Program-made: the position numbers and the translations under genes
NCBI GenBank assembly: GCA_964452735.1
Contig: CAYVNA010000002.1
Location: 1 to 58,805, forward strand
DNA from: UBA2177 sp964452735
Lineage (GTDB): Bacteria; Patescibacteriota; Dojkabacteria; SC72
DNA: 58,805 nucleotides
Direction of reading: 5' to 3'
Shown here: positions 38,161 through 46,741 of the stretch, in pieces
Layout: the number at the start of each line of letters is the position of its first letter
Position numbering within the stretch: position 1 is the first letter of the stretch
Notes under the pieces: model-generated
What the model saw: only the letters and a program-made list of their open reading frames with translations
Told to the model about the DNA's origin: nothing
Databases searched by the model: none

Positions 38161-40443
38161 TCAATTACTACGAGATAATCCCAATCGGTCGAACATATTC
38201 CTACTCTCTGAGTGAGCTACCTTGACCTCTTGTCCCTTATATCTGGGCAGTGTAAATATGAACTTACTACCCTTACCTACTTCACTCTCTACCCATATTT
38301 TACCATTCATAAGATTTACTAATCCAAATACAACAAACAAACCTAAACCAGTACCACCAGGCCTTACTATCTCCATATCTCCTCCATCCTGTATATAGTT
38401 ACCAACCCTATGGAATTTATTTCCTAATTTTGCAATCTCCTCTTGAGGTATGCCATCCCCTGTGTCAATAACAGAAACCTTTACATTATCATCGTCATAT
38501 TCCGTTTGGATTGTAACACTACCCTGTTTTGTATACTTAATACCATTACCCAAAAGATTATCTATTATTTCAATAGTTCTAACCTTATCTGCATATACAT
38601 TCGGTGTATCCAGCAATACTTGGTTAAGCAATATAATTCCCTTGTTTTGTGCTTCTAACTCATGTCCATGTAGTACCATATCTATTTCATCCTTTATATT
38701 TACAGACTCGTTAGATATCTCCACCCTGTTACCTTCTAGTTTAGCACTCGTAAGTAATGTATTAATTAGTTTAATCTCATTTTCTATGCTATCTTTTATC
38801 CTATCTAAGTATTTTTTAAAATCAGTTGGATTACTATCTATATATTTTTCCAAAAGGCCTGCATTTAGTTTTACTATTGTAGCAGGAGTTCTTAATTCAT
38901 GTCCCATTATATCTATCATGTCTCTTTCTTTTCTACGAGCTTCTTGCAATTGTTCAACCTTTATCTGCAACTCCTTAGTTTGCTCATCCACTTTCAGCTG
39001 AAGAGTTTGATTGAAGGATTGAAGTTCAAGATACAATGTAGATCTAACTAAGGCCATATGGCAATTTTGCATAACATTATCCAAGAAATCCATATCTCCA
39101 ACAGTATATGAGCTTCTATTTTGATTCTGCCCAACCAACACCATTCCTTCAAATTTCCCGCTTTCCTTAAGAGAGAATATTATTTCCACATCATTTTCCT
39201 TCATGAAAGTAAGTATTGCCTCCCGCTTTTTATCTATAATCAACTTCCCAGCTCTCTTGAAATTCTTGAGCTCTGAAAAAACTAGAATTCTATTACTATT
39301 GAGTTTCTTCCAGACATCTAGGATTCCAATTACTTCATCAATACTATCCAGCCCATCTTCCCTCTTTCCCTCTTTTACTATGATATTGTTCTTCGAATCA
39401 AAAAGGATAACGGAAACAAAGCTTGGTTTAAAAGATGCATTTATCAAATCTAAGAGATTCTTAATAATAGTATGAACATCTAGAGTTTCAGAGTTCTTCG
39501 TAATGAAAGATCTTAGACTTTTAACAGGGTTGTATTTTACATAGATAAAATTATTGGACAAGAAGTCTTCTATTTTCTTAAACAAGAGATCTAGGATAAT
39601 CGTTAGCAATAATGCAGTTACAGATAATTTGAATATCCCTTCAACAGAAAAGCTTATACTCCACTTAGGTAAGACTATGTAGGTAATTACCAATAGACCA
39701 ATCAAAACAAAAACAGCTTTTAAGGAAGTAGATAGTATAGATCCAAATACAACACGAAGATCCAAGAATCTTGTTGTTAGTATGGAATATCCAACTATCA
39801 TTGTCCAAACAGCATTACCTATTGTACTAAATTTGTAGAAGTCTGTAATACCAAATACCAAAGGAAGTAAGAAGTCAAAAAACAAGACAGGAATAAGCAT
39901 AATTACTCCTCCAGTGACATAGAATTGAACCTGTCTCTTTTCTATCCCTGACAAGACGGTAACCTGTTTTATGTAATACCCAACTACATATATTGCAGTA
40001 ATGAATTCTGGTAAACCATAGAAAAAATACAATGATCCCATTGTTGCAATACTATTAAATTCTGCAGGGTCATTATAAGAAGATACAACTATCCAATTTG
40101 TTCCCCAAAGTATTAAAGTCATAATTAACATATAACTAGCTATTATCCAAAAGAAAACTTTGAACTTTGTAGCCAACTCTTCGGGATATACTCTTGCAAA
40201 AAGGATTAGCCCTAAAGTCATGCAGTAAGCCATTGTATATACAATTTTTAGCCATGTAGTAGAATCAAGGAATACTGGGTTTGAATAGAAGAAGATAGAT
40301 AAGGACCATAAACCTAAGAAGAGAACAGATACAAAATAGTACCTTTTTACTCTGTTATTTAAATCAGAGAAAAAAACAAATAACCCCATGGCTACCTGTA
40401 TTACTCCGGAGAATAAATTTATAAAACCTATTAAATCTGTCAT
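38161..40443 (-). CDS. 7TM sensor histidine kinase, copy B
   Basis: A 760-residue paralog of kinase A. It has a 7TM input region (residues 1-290), a GAF-like region (about 310-465), a coiled coil, HisKA with MGHELRTP (His515), and HATPase motifs (NLLGNGIKY, DTGDGIPQ, GGTGLGLF). The N-box reads NGIKY rather than NAIKY, but the key Asn is kept. The C-terminal tail MFDRLGLSRSN repeats that of kinase A. The sensor halves differ much more than the kinase halves, suggesting that the two detect different ligands. It begins 3 bp after the methyltransferase-like gene upstream, so the two are almost certainly co-translated. Confidence 0.9.
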   Translation of the reverse strand: MTDLIGFINLFSGVIQVAMGLFVFFSDLNNRVKRYYFVSVLFLGLWSLSIFFYSNPVFLDSTTWLKIVYTMAYCMTLGLILFARVYPEELATKFKVFFWIIASYMLIMTLILWGTNWIVVSSYNDPAEFNSIATMGSLYFFYGLPEFITAIYVVGYYIKQVTVLSGIEKRQVQFYVTGGVIMLIPVLFFDFLLPLVFGITDFYKFSTIGNAVWTMIVGYSILTTRFLDLRVVFGSILSTSLKAVFVLIGLLVITYIVLPKWSISFSVEGIFKLSVTALLLTIILDLLFKKIEDFLSNNFIYVKYNPVKSLRSFITKNSETLDVHTIIKNLLDLINASFKPSFVSVILFDSKNNIIVKEGKREDGLDSIDEVIGILDVWKKLNSNRILVFSELKNFKRAGKLIIDKKREAILTFMKENDVEIIFSLKESGKFEGMVLVGQNQNRSSYTVGDMDFLDNVMQNCHMALVRSTLYLELQSFNQTLQLKVDEQTKELQIKVEQLQEARRKERDMIDIMGHELRTPATIVKLNAGLLEKYIDSNPTDFKKYLDRIKDSIENEIKLINTLLTSAKLEGNRVEISNESVNIKDEIDMVLHGHELEAQNKGIILLNQVLLDTPNVYADKVRTIEIIDNLLGNGIKYTKQGSVTIQTEYDDDNVKVSVIDTGDGIPQEEIAKLGNKFHRVGNYIQDGGDMEIVRPGGTGLGLFVVFGLVNLMNGKIWVESEVGKGSKFIFTLPRYKGQEVKVAHSESRNMFDRLGLSRSN
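38863..38951. repeat. 89-bp direct repeat within the HisKA region of kinase B
   Basis: This is the partner of 33684-33772, with one mismatch in 89 bp, and encodes the H-box and flanking helices. Near-identity at the DNA level including third positions points to recent duplication or gene conversion. Confidence 0.9.
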
Positions 40444-40446
40444 AGA

Positions 40447-41655
40447 TTACTTCTTAAGTACGAACGCACAATTTGTAATATATAAAGGACATTCAGGTAT
40501 TCCAGGTATTATATTCCAATTATTTAAGTTCTCTTTCTCGACCATTCTATTTACTAAATATGATGGATAAACATCCTCTCTATATTCTTCGATTACATCC
40601 GTTGTTATCCTTATAGACTTAAGCATCTGTAGGATATATTTGAATTTGAGTTTTGAAAGTAAGAAATGATTCCAATTATAGAATAGCATCGATTCTTTGT
40701 TATTAACTTTTATTAATTTCTTAACTTCTTGGCCAGGGAAATATTGGGAATTGCTTATTAGACTTTTTCCATAAATATATTCACTCATCCTCCCTGCAAG
40801 GCTTGGATCTATCGAACAAAGGATGAGATGCAAAGTATCTAGTTTGACGGTGTAGAGTGGATCTAATGAATCTGCAACAAAGACAGCATTATTTTTCCCT
40901 TTCTGTTTAAGTACTAATAAAAGATCTTCATACTCTGCTTCTGACAAATATGCTGTGCCATGACTTGAGAAGAAACCATCAAAATAGTTGCCTGGTTGTT
41001 TCTTTGAAAACTCTACGAAATCATCTAGCAGAAGAGTCACCTTTCCTTCTTTGTTTGATATCTTTTCTACATTTCCATCTTTTATCTCAGTCTGCCATGG
41101 TATTTGGTAATAGTCTAAAGAGTTTTGAGTAGCTACTATTGAATGAGGAGAGATATCTACGCTATATACTTCAATATTCTTCCCTGGGAACTTTTTCTCT
41201 AACTGATTCCTAAGCATTAGAGTTGACCATCCTGATCCTGGTCCATATTCAACTACTCGCACAGTATCACTATCTGGTTGGATATGGTCTACAAGAAAAT
41301 TTATATTGTTCAAGGCTGTCTTTAAAGATGTAGGATTCAGTCCTTTACCAAACATCCTTATAATTTCATATTCATCCCACCTATCTATTTTAGTAACGCC
41401 TTCTGCACTTTTAGTTAACTCTTCAAAATATTCTCTACATTTTTTAATAAATAAATCTCTATGTTCAACATTTACCAATGGAATATCAGGGGCTATCTGG
41501 GAATAAGCTTTTTCTAATTCTAGATCTCTTTTACTTACCCAATACTGCTGCTTCTCGTCCTGACTACTAACCCTCTCTACAGATAAAGGATTTTGTATTG
41601 GAGTCATGTTTCGCTTACTAGTATTAGGTTCTGCTACTGACATTGCTTTTTCCAT
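40447..41655 (-). CDS. Class I SAM-methyltransferase-like protein
   Basis: A 402-residue soluble protein, first gene of the kinase cluster. A clear motif I, VEYGPGSGWST, follows about 130 residues of N-terminal region. Strand 2 ends SVDISPHSIVATQ with the SAM-ribose acidic residue. Motif IV-like FDGFFSSHGTAYLSE follows. It has the best methyltransferase motifs of the three paralogs. ATG 41655 is chosen; an in-frame TTG at 41661 is the alternative. A minus-strand TATAAT lies about 30 bp upstream without a good -35. The start of kinase B lies 3 bp downstream. Confidence 0.75.
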   Translation of the reverse strand: MEKAMSVAEPNTSKRNMTPIQNPLSVERVSSQDEKQQYWVSKRDLELEKAYSQIAPDIPLVNVEHRDLFIKKCREYFEELTKSAEGVTKIDRWDEYEIIRMFGKGLNPTSLKTALNNINFLVDHIQPDSDTVRVVEYGPGSGWSTLMLRNQLEKKFPGKNIEVYSVDISPHSIVATQNSLDYYQIPWQTEIKDGNVEKISNKEGKVTLLLDDFVEFSKKQPGNYFDGFFSSHGTAYLSEAEYEDLLLVLKQKGKNNAVFVADSLDPLYTVKLDTLHLILCSIDPSLAGRMSEYIYGKSLISNSQYFPGQEVKKLIKVNNKESMLFYNWNHFLLSKLKFKYILQMLKSIRITTDVIEEYREDVYPSYLVNRMVEKENLNNWNIIPGIPECPLYITNCAFVLKK

Positions 41656-41750
41656 TATCAAAGGTATTATTTTATCTACATTTATTATATCCTAGCACTA
41701 AGAAAGAAATCTACCCTATTAATTCACTTTTACTTCCTTATTCGTTATTG

Positions 41751-41789
41751 TAATATATTAAATATATAATTTTAATATATTAAATATAT
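41751..41789 (+). repeat. 17-bp direct repeat overlapping the start of the DUF5667-like gene
   Basis: TAATATATTAAATATAT occurs at 41751-41767 and 41773-41789, a 22-bp period. The second copy runs into the ATG at 41788. Each copy contains the palindrome TAATATATTA. The sequence could hold a -10 box, a paired operator or both. Low complexity makes chance occurrence possible. Confidence 0.6.
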
Positions 41790-42372
41790 GACCAAAGTCT
41801 TAGGTATACTACTAGCAGTAGTAGTGATTTTAGGTGGAGGTGGGTACATACTAGCAACAAGAGCTGATGCCGCAACCCCATTAGACCCATTATTCAAGGT
41901 AGATCTTTTCTTCGAAGACATCCAAAGGTTAGTAACCCTAGACGAAGTTGCTAAAACAGAGTTAGAGCAAAAGATATTGGAAGAGAGAACCTTAGAAACG
42001 GAAACCGTCCTAGGTCTTGAAGATGTTGAAGAAAAAGATGTTGAAGAGTGTCTGGAAATAATGAATCAACAAAGAGAGAAGGTTCTATCCAAATTAGGAG
42101 AAGTTAAGGAATCGCAAGAGCAGAAAGGCAATACAGAGGCTGTTCAGTCTCTCGAAAAAGTTCAGAACCAATATCAAGAAAGTCTTCAGAAACAATATGA
42201 AACTGCGACAAAAGCTCAAGAGCAATATGGTGTAGGTGAAAATGTTAAAACAAATATAGATAATGCTTTGAAGAATCAAGGTACTGAAATCCAAAACCAA
42301 CAAAATAATCAGGAAGAAGAAAATAATAGTGGGAGTCAAGGAACAGGATCTTCGAATAAAGGAAATAATTAG
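41788..42372 (+). CDS. DUF5667-like secreted or anchored coiled-coil protein
   Basis: A 194-residue protein. The hydrophobic N-terminus (VLGILLAVVVILGGGGYILA) is followed by the DUF5667-type segment ADAATPLDPLFKVDLFFEDIQRL. A long Glu/Lys/Gln-rich helical region, likely coiled coil, covers residues 60-160. A low-complexity Asn/Gln/Ser/Gly tail ends the protein. DUF5667 proteins are extracytoplasmic and of unknown function. It is divergent from the methyltransferase/kinase run and shares a 126-bp intergenic region with it. Confidence 0.7.
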   Translation: MTKVLGILLAVVVILGGGGYILATRADAATPLDPLFKVDLFFEDIQRLVTLDEVAKTELEQKILEERTLETETVLGLEDVEEKDVEECLEIMNQQREKVLSKLGEVKESQEQKGNTEAVQSLEKVQNQYQESLQKQYETATKAQEQYGVGENVKTNIDNALKNQGTEIQNQQNNQEEENNSGSQGTGSSNKGNN

Positions 42373-42382
42373 GATATCTTTG

Positions 42383-42414
42383 GAAGGGTATATCTAATCC
42401 TTAGTATACCCTTC
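42383..42414. terminator. Candidate bidirectional hairpin between convergent genes
   Basis: GAAGGGTATA (42383-42392) and TATACCCTTC (42405-42414) form a perfect 10-bp stem with a 12-nt loop, between the stop of the DUF5667-like gene and the stop of the ABC transporter gene (inside its last codons). No run of T follows, so an intrinsic terminator is plausible but not canonical. Confidence 0.35.
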
Positions 42415-44211
42415 TGCCTGCTTTGTGAATGCACTGTGATACTTACCCTTCTTACTCATTAACTCAGAATGAGTACCCTCTTCTATTATCTTTCCCCCAT
42501 CCAATACAACAATCTTATCCGCATTCCTCACTGTCGAGAATCTATGAGAAATAATTAATACACTCTTATTGTTGAAAAACTCATATATCCTATTAAATAT
42601 CCTATACTCTGATTCCGCATCTATAGCTGAAGTTGGTTCATCAAATATCGCAACTGGTGCATTTCTGTAGAAAAACCTAGCTATAGCTATCTTCTGCCTC
42701 TGCCCATTACTAGGCCTTATACCTCCCCTAAATCTCTCGCTCATAACAGTCTTATACTTATCCTTATACTTCATTATGAATTCGTGTGCATCAGCATTCT
42801 TTGCTGCTTCTATGATCTTCTCTCTATCCAATGGCTTTACAGACTTCCCCATATATATATTTTCCTCAGCATTCAACTCACCATAGAAGTTATAATCTTG
42901 GAATAATACCCCTATATTCTTATACCAATCATTCAATTTAATATCCTTCAAATTGACACCATTAACAAAGATATCACCATCTTGAGGATCATATATTCGA
43001 GAAAGTAATTTAACCAAAGTCGTCTTTCCTGCACCATTCTCCCCCACAATCGCAATCTTCTCTCCTGGCATTATCTTCAAAGAAAAATTCTTAAATATAT
43101 CCCTCTTATCATTAGGATAATGGAAAGACATATTTTTTATCTCTATCAAAGGAGCCTCTTCAAATCTTGGGATCTCAATATCCCCATCTTTCAAGGAGGG
43201 ATCTAGATGGAAGAACCTATATACTTCCCTAGCCTTCATTACAAAATCTCTAAATACAACAACCTCGTCAAAGAAGTATTCAATACCATCATAGAAATTA
43301 TCTATCGTACTCATGAAGAAGGTAGTGTCTCCTATAGAGATTTTCCTCAAGACAAGCAATGCAAAAACTTGGAAATAGCCTATTAACAATACGACATTCC
43401 CTATTACACCAATTATGAAACTTCCTAAAGAGGCACTTTTCATAATCTTAATTAATCCAGAATTATAGTACTTAAAGAAATCAACAAAACGTTTATTTAG
43501 ATATCCAAACGCACCTGTAATTGAAATCTCCCCCAAATCCCGGGGATCTGCTAAGCTACCAGCAATCCAACCACACTTTCTTCTCTGAGTTACATGATCA
43601 TCATTGGTCTGCCATTCGAATTCTTTCTTGAAGAAATATCTTCTTTGGAGAAAAAATATGAAACTAACACTTAGAACCATGGGGATAATTACAGGAACTG
43701 TTTTGAAAATAATAACCCCCGAGACTATTGTCTTGATAGATGCAGATATCATCCTCAATACGTTAGCACCGACTTCAAGTATAAAGCCTAGCCAATCCTT
43801 CATCTTCTGATGAGCATTTGCCACATCTGGTAATTCCAACGTCTGAGATCCCAAATAGTTAACTTGCTCATACGATATTCTGTCAAGATATGGTCCAGAG
43901 AGTCTCCTCAACATTCTTGTACAGCAACCTCTAAGTTCATCTATTGCAGAAAAAAAGATATTAATCCCTAGAAGGATAAGGAGGAATGGTATAAGGTCAC
44001 GTACATCAGAGCCATCTGTAGTGGCAAGAATAACTAGCTTATCTATTAACTTAGCAAAGACATATGTATTCACTATTGATCTCAGGTTCCTTATCACTTC
44101 CGTTATTAAAGAACCTACCAAAGCATATGGGGAGACTCCCCAGCTTACACGAAGAGACCACCAAGCAATATTGACATACTCTTTAAAACTTACTTCTTTC
44201 TTTTTCTTCAT
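42394..44211 (-). CDS. ABC exporter, fused membrane and ATPase domains
   Basis: A 605-residue half-transporter with six membrane segments (about residues 20-320) and a C-terminal ATPase: Walker A GENGAGKT (about 390), Q-loop LFQDYNFYG, Walker B VAIFDEP (520), H-loop ISHRFS (556). The signature motif reads IRPSNGQRQ instead of LSGGQ, an unusual form. It would export a lipid, peptide or drug as a homodimer or with a partner. The frame is open to 44280, but that stretch overlaps the small ORF at 44235-44369 in another frame, so ATG 44211 is preferred. It is convergent with the DUF5667-like gene. Confidence 0.88.
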   Translation of the reverse strand: MKKKKEVSFKEYVNIAWWSLRVSWGVSPYALVGSLITEVIRNLRSIVNTYVFAKLIDKLVILATTDGSDVRDLIPFLLILLGINIFFSAIDELRGCCTRMLRRLSGPYLDRISYEQVNYLGSQTLELPDVANAHQKMKDWLGFILEVGANVLRMISASIKTIVSGVIIFKTVPVIIPMVLSVSFIFFLQRRYFFKKEFEWQTNDDHVTQRRKCGWIAGSLADPRDLGEISITGAFGYLNKRFVDFFKYYNSGLIKIMKSASLGSFIIGVIGNVVLLIGYFQVFALLVLRKISIGDTTFFMSTIDNFYDGIEYFFDEVVVFRDFVMKAREVYRFFHLDPSLKDGDIEIPRFEEAPLIEIKNMSFHYPNDKRDIFKNFSLKIMPGEKIAIVGENGAGKTTLVKLLSRIYDPQDGDIFVNGVNLKDIKLNDWYKNIGVLFQDYNFYGELNAEENIYMGKSVKPLDREKIIEAAKNADAHEFIMKYKDKYKTVMSERFRGGIRPSNGQRQKIAIARFFYRNAPVAIFDEPTSAIDAESEYRIFNRIYEFFNNKSVLIISHRFSTVRNADKIVVLDGGKIIEEGTHSELMSKKGKYHSAFTKQAEGYTKD

Positions 44212-44234
44212 TTCCCTTTTTTGAAATGTATTAT

Positions 44235-44369
44235 TTATATACCTCCCTTTACAAGCAGTATTACTATTGGGATTATCCAAAGGAGAAGATATAACACTGT
44301 GTATTTGTTTTCCAAAATTCTTGTTAGGATCTTTTCAGAAAAGAGTCCCTCTTCTATTCGAAATTTCAT
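44235..44369 (-). CDS. Small single-pass membrane protein (44 aa) upstream of the ABC exporter
   Basis: An ATG at 44369 opens a 44-codon frame: about 22 polar residues beginning MKFRIEEGLFSEK, then one hydrophobic segment (VLYLLLWIIPIVILLV) and a short KGGI tail. The TAA is 23 bp before the ABC exporter start. No family is recognised. It could be a transporter accessory peptide or a chance frame. The clean N-in single-TM design and position favour a real gene. Confidence 0.45.
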   Translation of the reverse strand: MKFRIEEGLFSEKILTRILENKYTVLYLLLWIIPIVILLVKGGI

Positions 44370-44483
44370 GAGTTCAGTATATCACAATATGAAGAAAACA
44401 AAACAGCCAGGGGAAGACCCGTAGAATAAACTATGTGTTTATGATAATATCCTTGAAAATAAGTTTGGATAAAATCGGAGACA

Positions 44484-45038
44484 ATGAAAAATCTAGGAAT
44501 GGAAGAGCCAAGAGAAACAGAACCCGCTATAAAAGAATTTGCCAAAGAGATTGCACCATATTATTTAACTAATGAGATTGATGATAAATATCCTTCTCCT
44601 TTAAATGGGCTAACCGCATTCGAACAACTCATATATCTGCATTTAGGAGACTATCTGTATGAGTATCCACTAGATGCTCTAAAATCCATGGTAATAATTG
44701 AGACCTATGAAGAAAAGATGGATGGAAAGTTTGTAAAATTCCCTATAGACGAATCGGATATCAGAGATCGCCTAAAAGATCCTGAATCAAGTGCTAGACC
44801 TTGTTTAGAAATAATTTCAAAAGCATTCTTCTTAGGAAACATAACAGACGATGTTATCAATCCAGTATCACAAAAGACCCAGTTACAACAAATCTTATGC
44901 TTCTATTTTCGCAAATTAGATATAAGTGAGAGGGAATGGCAAGCGATAAGAAAGGTTATTAAATCTAACTTGATTGCATTAGAGGGGGGAGCTGACTTAA
45001 CAGCTGGGGTAGATATATTCTCTTTCCCTGCGGAGTAG
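44484..45038 (+). CDS. Hypothetical protein
   Basis: A 184-residue soluble protein, acidic and mostly helical by composition, with no recognised motif. One segment, PLNGLTAFEQLIYLHLGDYLYEYPLD, could be a hydrophobic helix pair but not a membrane span. It contains no zinc or nucleotide-binding pattern. It stands alone on the plus strand between the small membrane ORF (divergent) and the minus-strand tRNA-Pro gene. No strong promoter was identified upstream. Confidence 0.65.
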   Translation: MKNLGMEEPRETEPAIKEFAKEIAPYYLTNEIDDKYPSPLNGLTAFEQLIYLHLGDYLYEYPLDALKSMVIIETYEEKMDGKFVKFPIDESDIRDRLKDPESSARPCLEIISKAFFLGNITDDVINPVSQKTQLQQILCFYFRKLDISEREWQAIRKVIKSNLIALEGGADLTAGVDIFSFPAE

Positions 45039-45055
45039 AAGATTCATATATAATC

Positions 45056-45129
45056 TCGGGGCGACACGACTTGAACGTGCGACCTCTTGCACCCCATGCA
45101 AGCGTTCTAGCCATCTGAACTACACCCCG
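45056..45129 (-). tRNA. tRNA-Pro (anticodon GGG)
   Basis: The minus strand folds to a cloverleaf: acceptor CGGGGTG with CGCCCCG, D stem GTTC/GAAC, anticodon stem CTTGC/GCAAG around loop ATGGGGT (anticodon GGG), T stem GCACG/CGTGT with TTCAAGT loop, discriminator A. The CCA end is not encoded, so a CCA-adding enzyme would be needed. Confidence 0.93.
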
Positions 45130-45137
45130 TGTGGTAA

Positions 45138-45572
45138 TTATATATTTTTTGATAACGGGAAATCAAACTGGTTCTTCTCTAGTACTGCTTTTAGTTCCTT
45201 AGGGTTAGTATATAGATAGGCATTTATTCCAAAACTCTCCGCTACCGTTACATTATCTTGAGAGTCATCAATAAAAAGGATCTTCTGTGGTAGAAGTTTT
45301 GTTTCTCTGAGGAGATATTCAAATGACCTCGGATCTGGTTTAAGATATTCCTTGTTGCTTATCACACTTTTGAAAAATCTAATGAAAGATATTCCGCTAC
45401 GTTCTTCTATCTCTTTGATCTTCTCTTTTCTTGTGTTTGTGAATAGATATAGTGGGATACCGTCTGAGTATAGATTCTCTAAAATCTTTATAACTTCCAA
45501 ATCTAGAGATCCCTCCTTTCCTAGATATATTACATTGTAGAAATCGAAGACTATGCCCTCCATACATCTCAT
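45138..45572 (-). CDS. HAD-superfamily hydrolase
   Basis: A 144-residue HAD-like phosphatase with a small or absent cap. Motif I is VFDFYNVIY (nucleophile Asp; the second Asp of DXD is Tyr, akin to the DXG forms of some HAD-IA members). Motif II is LFTNTRKEK, motif III the lysine in YLKPDPRSF, and motif IV ILFIDDSQDN. It lies 8 bp from the tRNA-Pro 5' end. A start at the fourth codon (Met at 45563) is possible. Substrate unknown. Confidence 0.83.
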   Translation of the reverse strand: MRCMEGIVFDFYNVIYLGKEGSLDLEVIKILENLYSDGIPLYLFTNTRKEKIKEIEERSGISFIRFFKSVISNKEYLKPDPRSFEYLLRETKLLPQKILFIDDSQDNVTVAESFGINAYLYTNPKELKAVLEKNQFDFPLSKNI

Positions 45573-45660
45573 AGTACAAATATAGCATATAGAAATTCCC
45601 TAAGAAATCCTTGTACAAGATGATTCTCTTCTAAGTCCAACTTATCAACTTAGTTCTTTT

Positions 45661-46656
45661 TTACTTTATTTCGAGAACGACTTGATTTGGGCTAACCGAA
45701 GCACTAAGTTTGTAGTCCCGTTTGCTAGATAGGCCCTTAAATACATATGTACTCTTATTCCCATCTCTTGTAATATCTGCTGTTATGGAGGAAGAGAGGG
45801 TTAAGCTCTTTGAAAAATTAGCAACCCTATCAATACTCAGGCTAGTAAAAGTAACAACAAGTTCATTATCCTCATTGTAGGAAGCCTTTACTTCGGGAAT
45901 TGGACTATCTCCCTCTCCCGAGACACTCCATACCATCTTCAACATCCCAGATGGATTTCCATATGTATATGACGTTATACTTGCATTCTCCTTAGAGGAA
46001 ATACCCTCTATTTCTTGATCCATAGTGGAGTATGACTCGCTACCTAAGTCAACTTTGGAAGAACTTTCTCCTGGATATTTCACTCTCAAGATAACATTCC
46101 ACTTTCCATCTTCCAAACTCTTAGAAAGCAACTGGAATACTGTACTTTTCGTAACCCCAATATCATACAATTCTTGATCTGCTTGCGATGAGACATTGTG
46201 ATATATTCTTGCAACACCATTTTTCTCTATACTCTTCTCCTGCTGATATCCGATACCTGTACTATCCTTGGAAATACCCTGAAAATCCAACCTTACGACT
46301 CCCATTAATGAAATGTATGATGCTGTTACAAAAGGTTCTTCCTCTTTGCTAGATTTCAAAAGGAAAGTGAATTCGTGATATCCATCCTTAGACGATTCTG
46401 TCACTGATTCAATACTGTATGTTACCTCTGTTTTCTGACCAAGTGTCTGCGTTTCAGAAGAAAAATTGGAGAAATCAAAAGTAGTTCCTCCTTCGTCCTT
46501 TTCTTCTACAGGATCCTCTTCCCTATCCTCCTCTTGTTCTTCTATTTCTGTATCCTTCTGTTCATCTCCTTTAGAAAACTGTTTGAAAAGAATGTAGGTA
46601 CCTACACCCCCGATGACTAATAGGATTATTATCCACCATATTAGTTTTTTATTCAT
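45661..46656 (-). CDS. Hypothetical membrane-anchored extracytoplasmic protein
   Basis: A 331-residue protein with an N-terminal membrane segment (LIWWIIILLVIGGVGTYILF), an acidic Glu/Asp/Lys-rich linker (residues 30-58) and a beta-rich, Ser/Thr-rich domain of about 270 residues with no recognised motif. The final segment (KLSASVSPNQVVLEIK) resembles a terminal beta-strand of an AMIN- or Ig-like domain, but only by pattern. A minus-strand TATAAT at 46674-46679 lies about 18 bp upstream of the ATG. The gene is divergent from the DUF3048 gene. Confidence 0.7.
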   Translation of the reverse strand: MNKKLIWWIIILLVIGGVGTYILFKQFSKGDEQKDTEIEEQEEDREEDPVEEKDEGGTTFDFSNFSSETQTLGQKTEVTYSIESVTESSKDGYHEFTFLLKSSKEEEPFVTASYISLMGVVRLDFQGISKDSTGIGYQQEKSIEKNGVARIYHNVSSQADQELYDIGVTKSTVFQLLSKSLEDGKWNVILRVKYPGESSSKVDLGSESYSTMDQEIEGISSKENASITSYTYGNPSGMLKMVWSVSGEGDSPIPEVKASYNEDNELVVTFTSLSIDRVANFSKSLTLSSSITADITRDGNKSTYVFKGLSSKRDYKLSASVSPNQVVLEIK

Positions 46657-46726
46657 ATTTTTATTTATGAAATATTATATTTCCATATTACCACTTTCAG
46701 AACTTGTTTAAAATGTTTTTAAGTTG

Positions 46727-46735
46727 TGATACTAT
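46727..46735 (+). promoter_or_regulatory. Extended -10 promoter for a leaderless DUF3048 mRNA
   Basis: TGATACTAT (TG-N-TACTAT) ends at 46735 and the ATG begins at 46742, six bases later, so the transcript would start at or next to the A of the ATG. The -35 region is weak (TTTAAA at 46707-46712, 17-bp spacer), which an extended -10 can tolerate. Confidence 0.5.
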
Positions 46736-46741
46736 GAATGC

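Noticed and set aside
44212..44280. Longer start of the ABC exporter at 44280
   Set aside because: The added 23 residues are polar, not family-like, and overlap the small membrane ORF in another frame.
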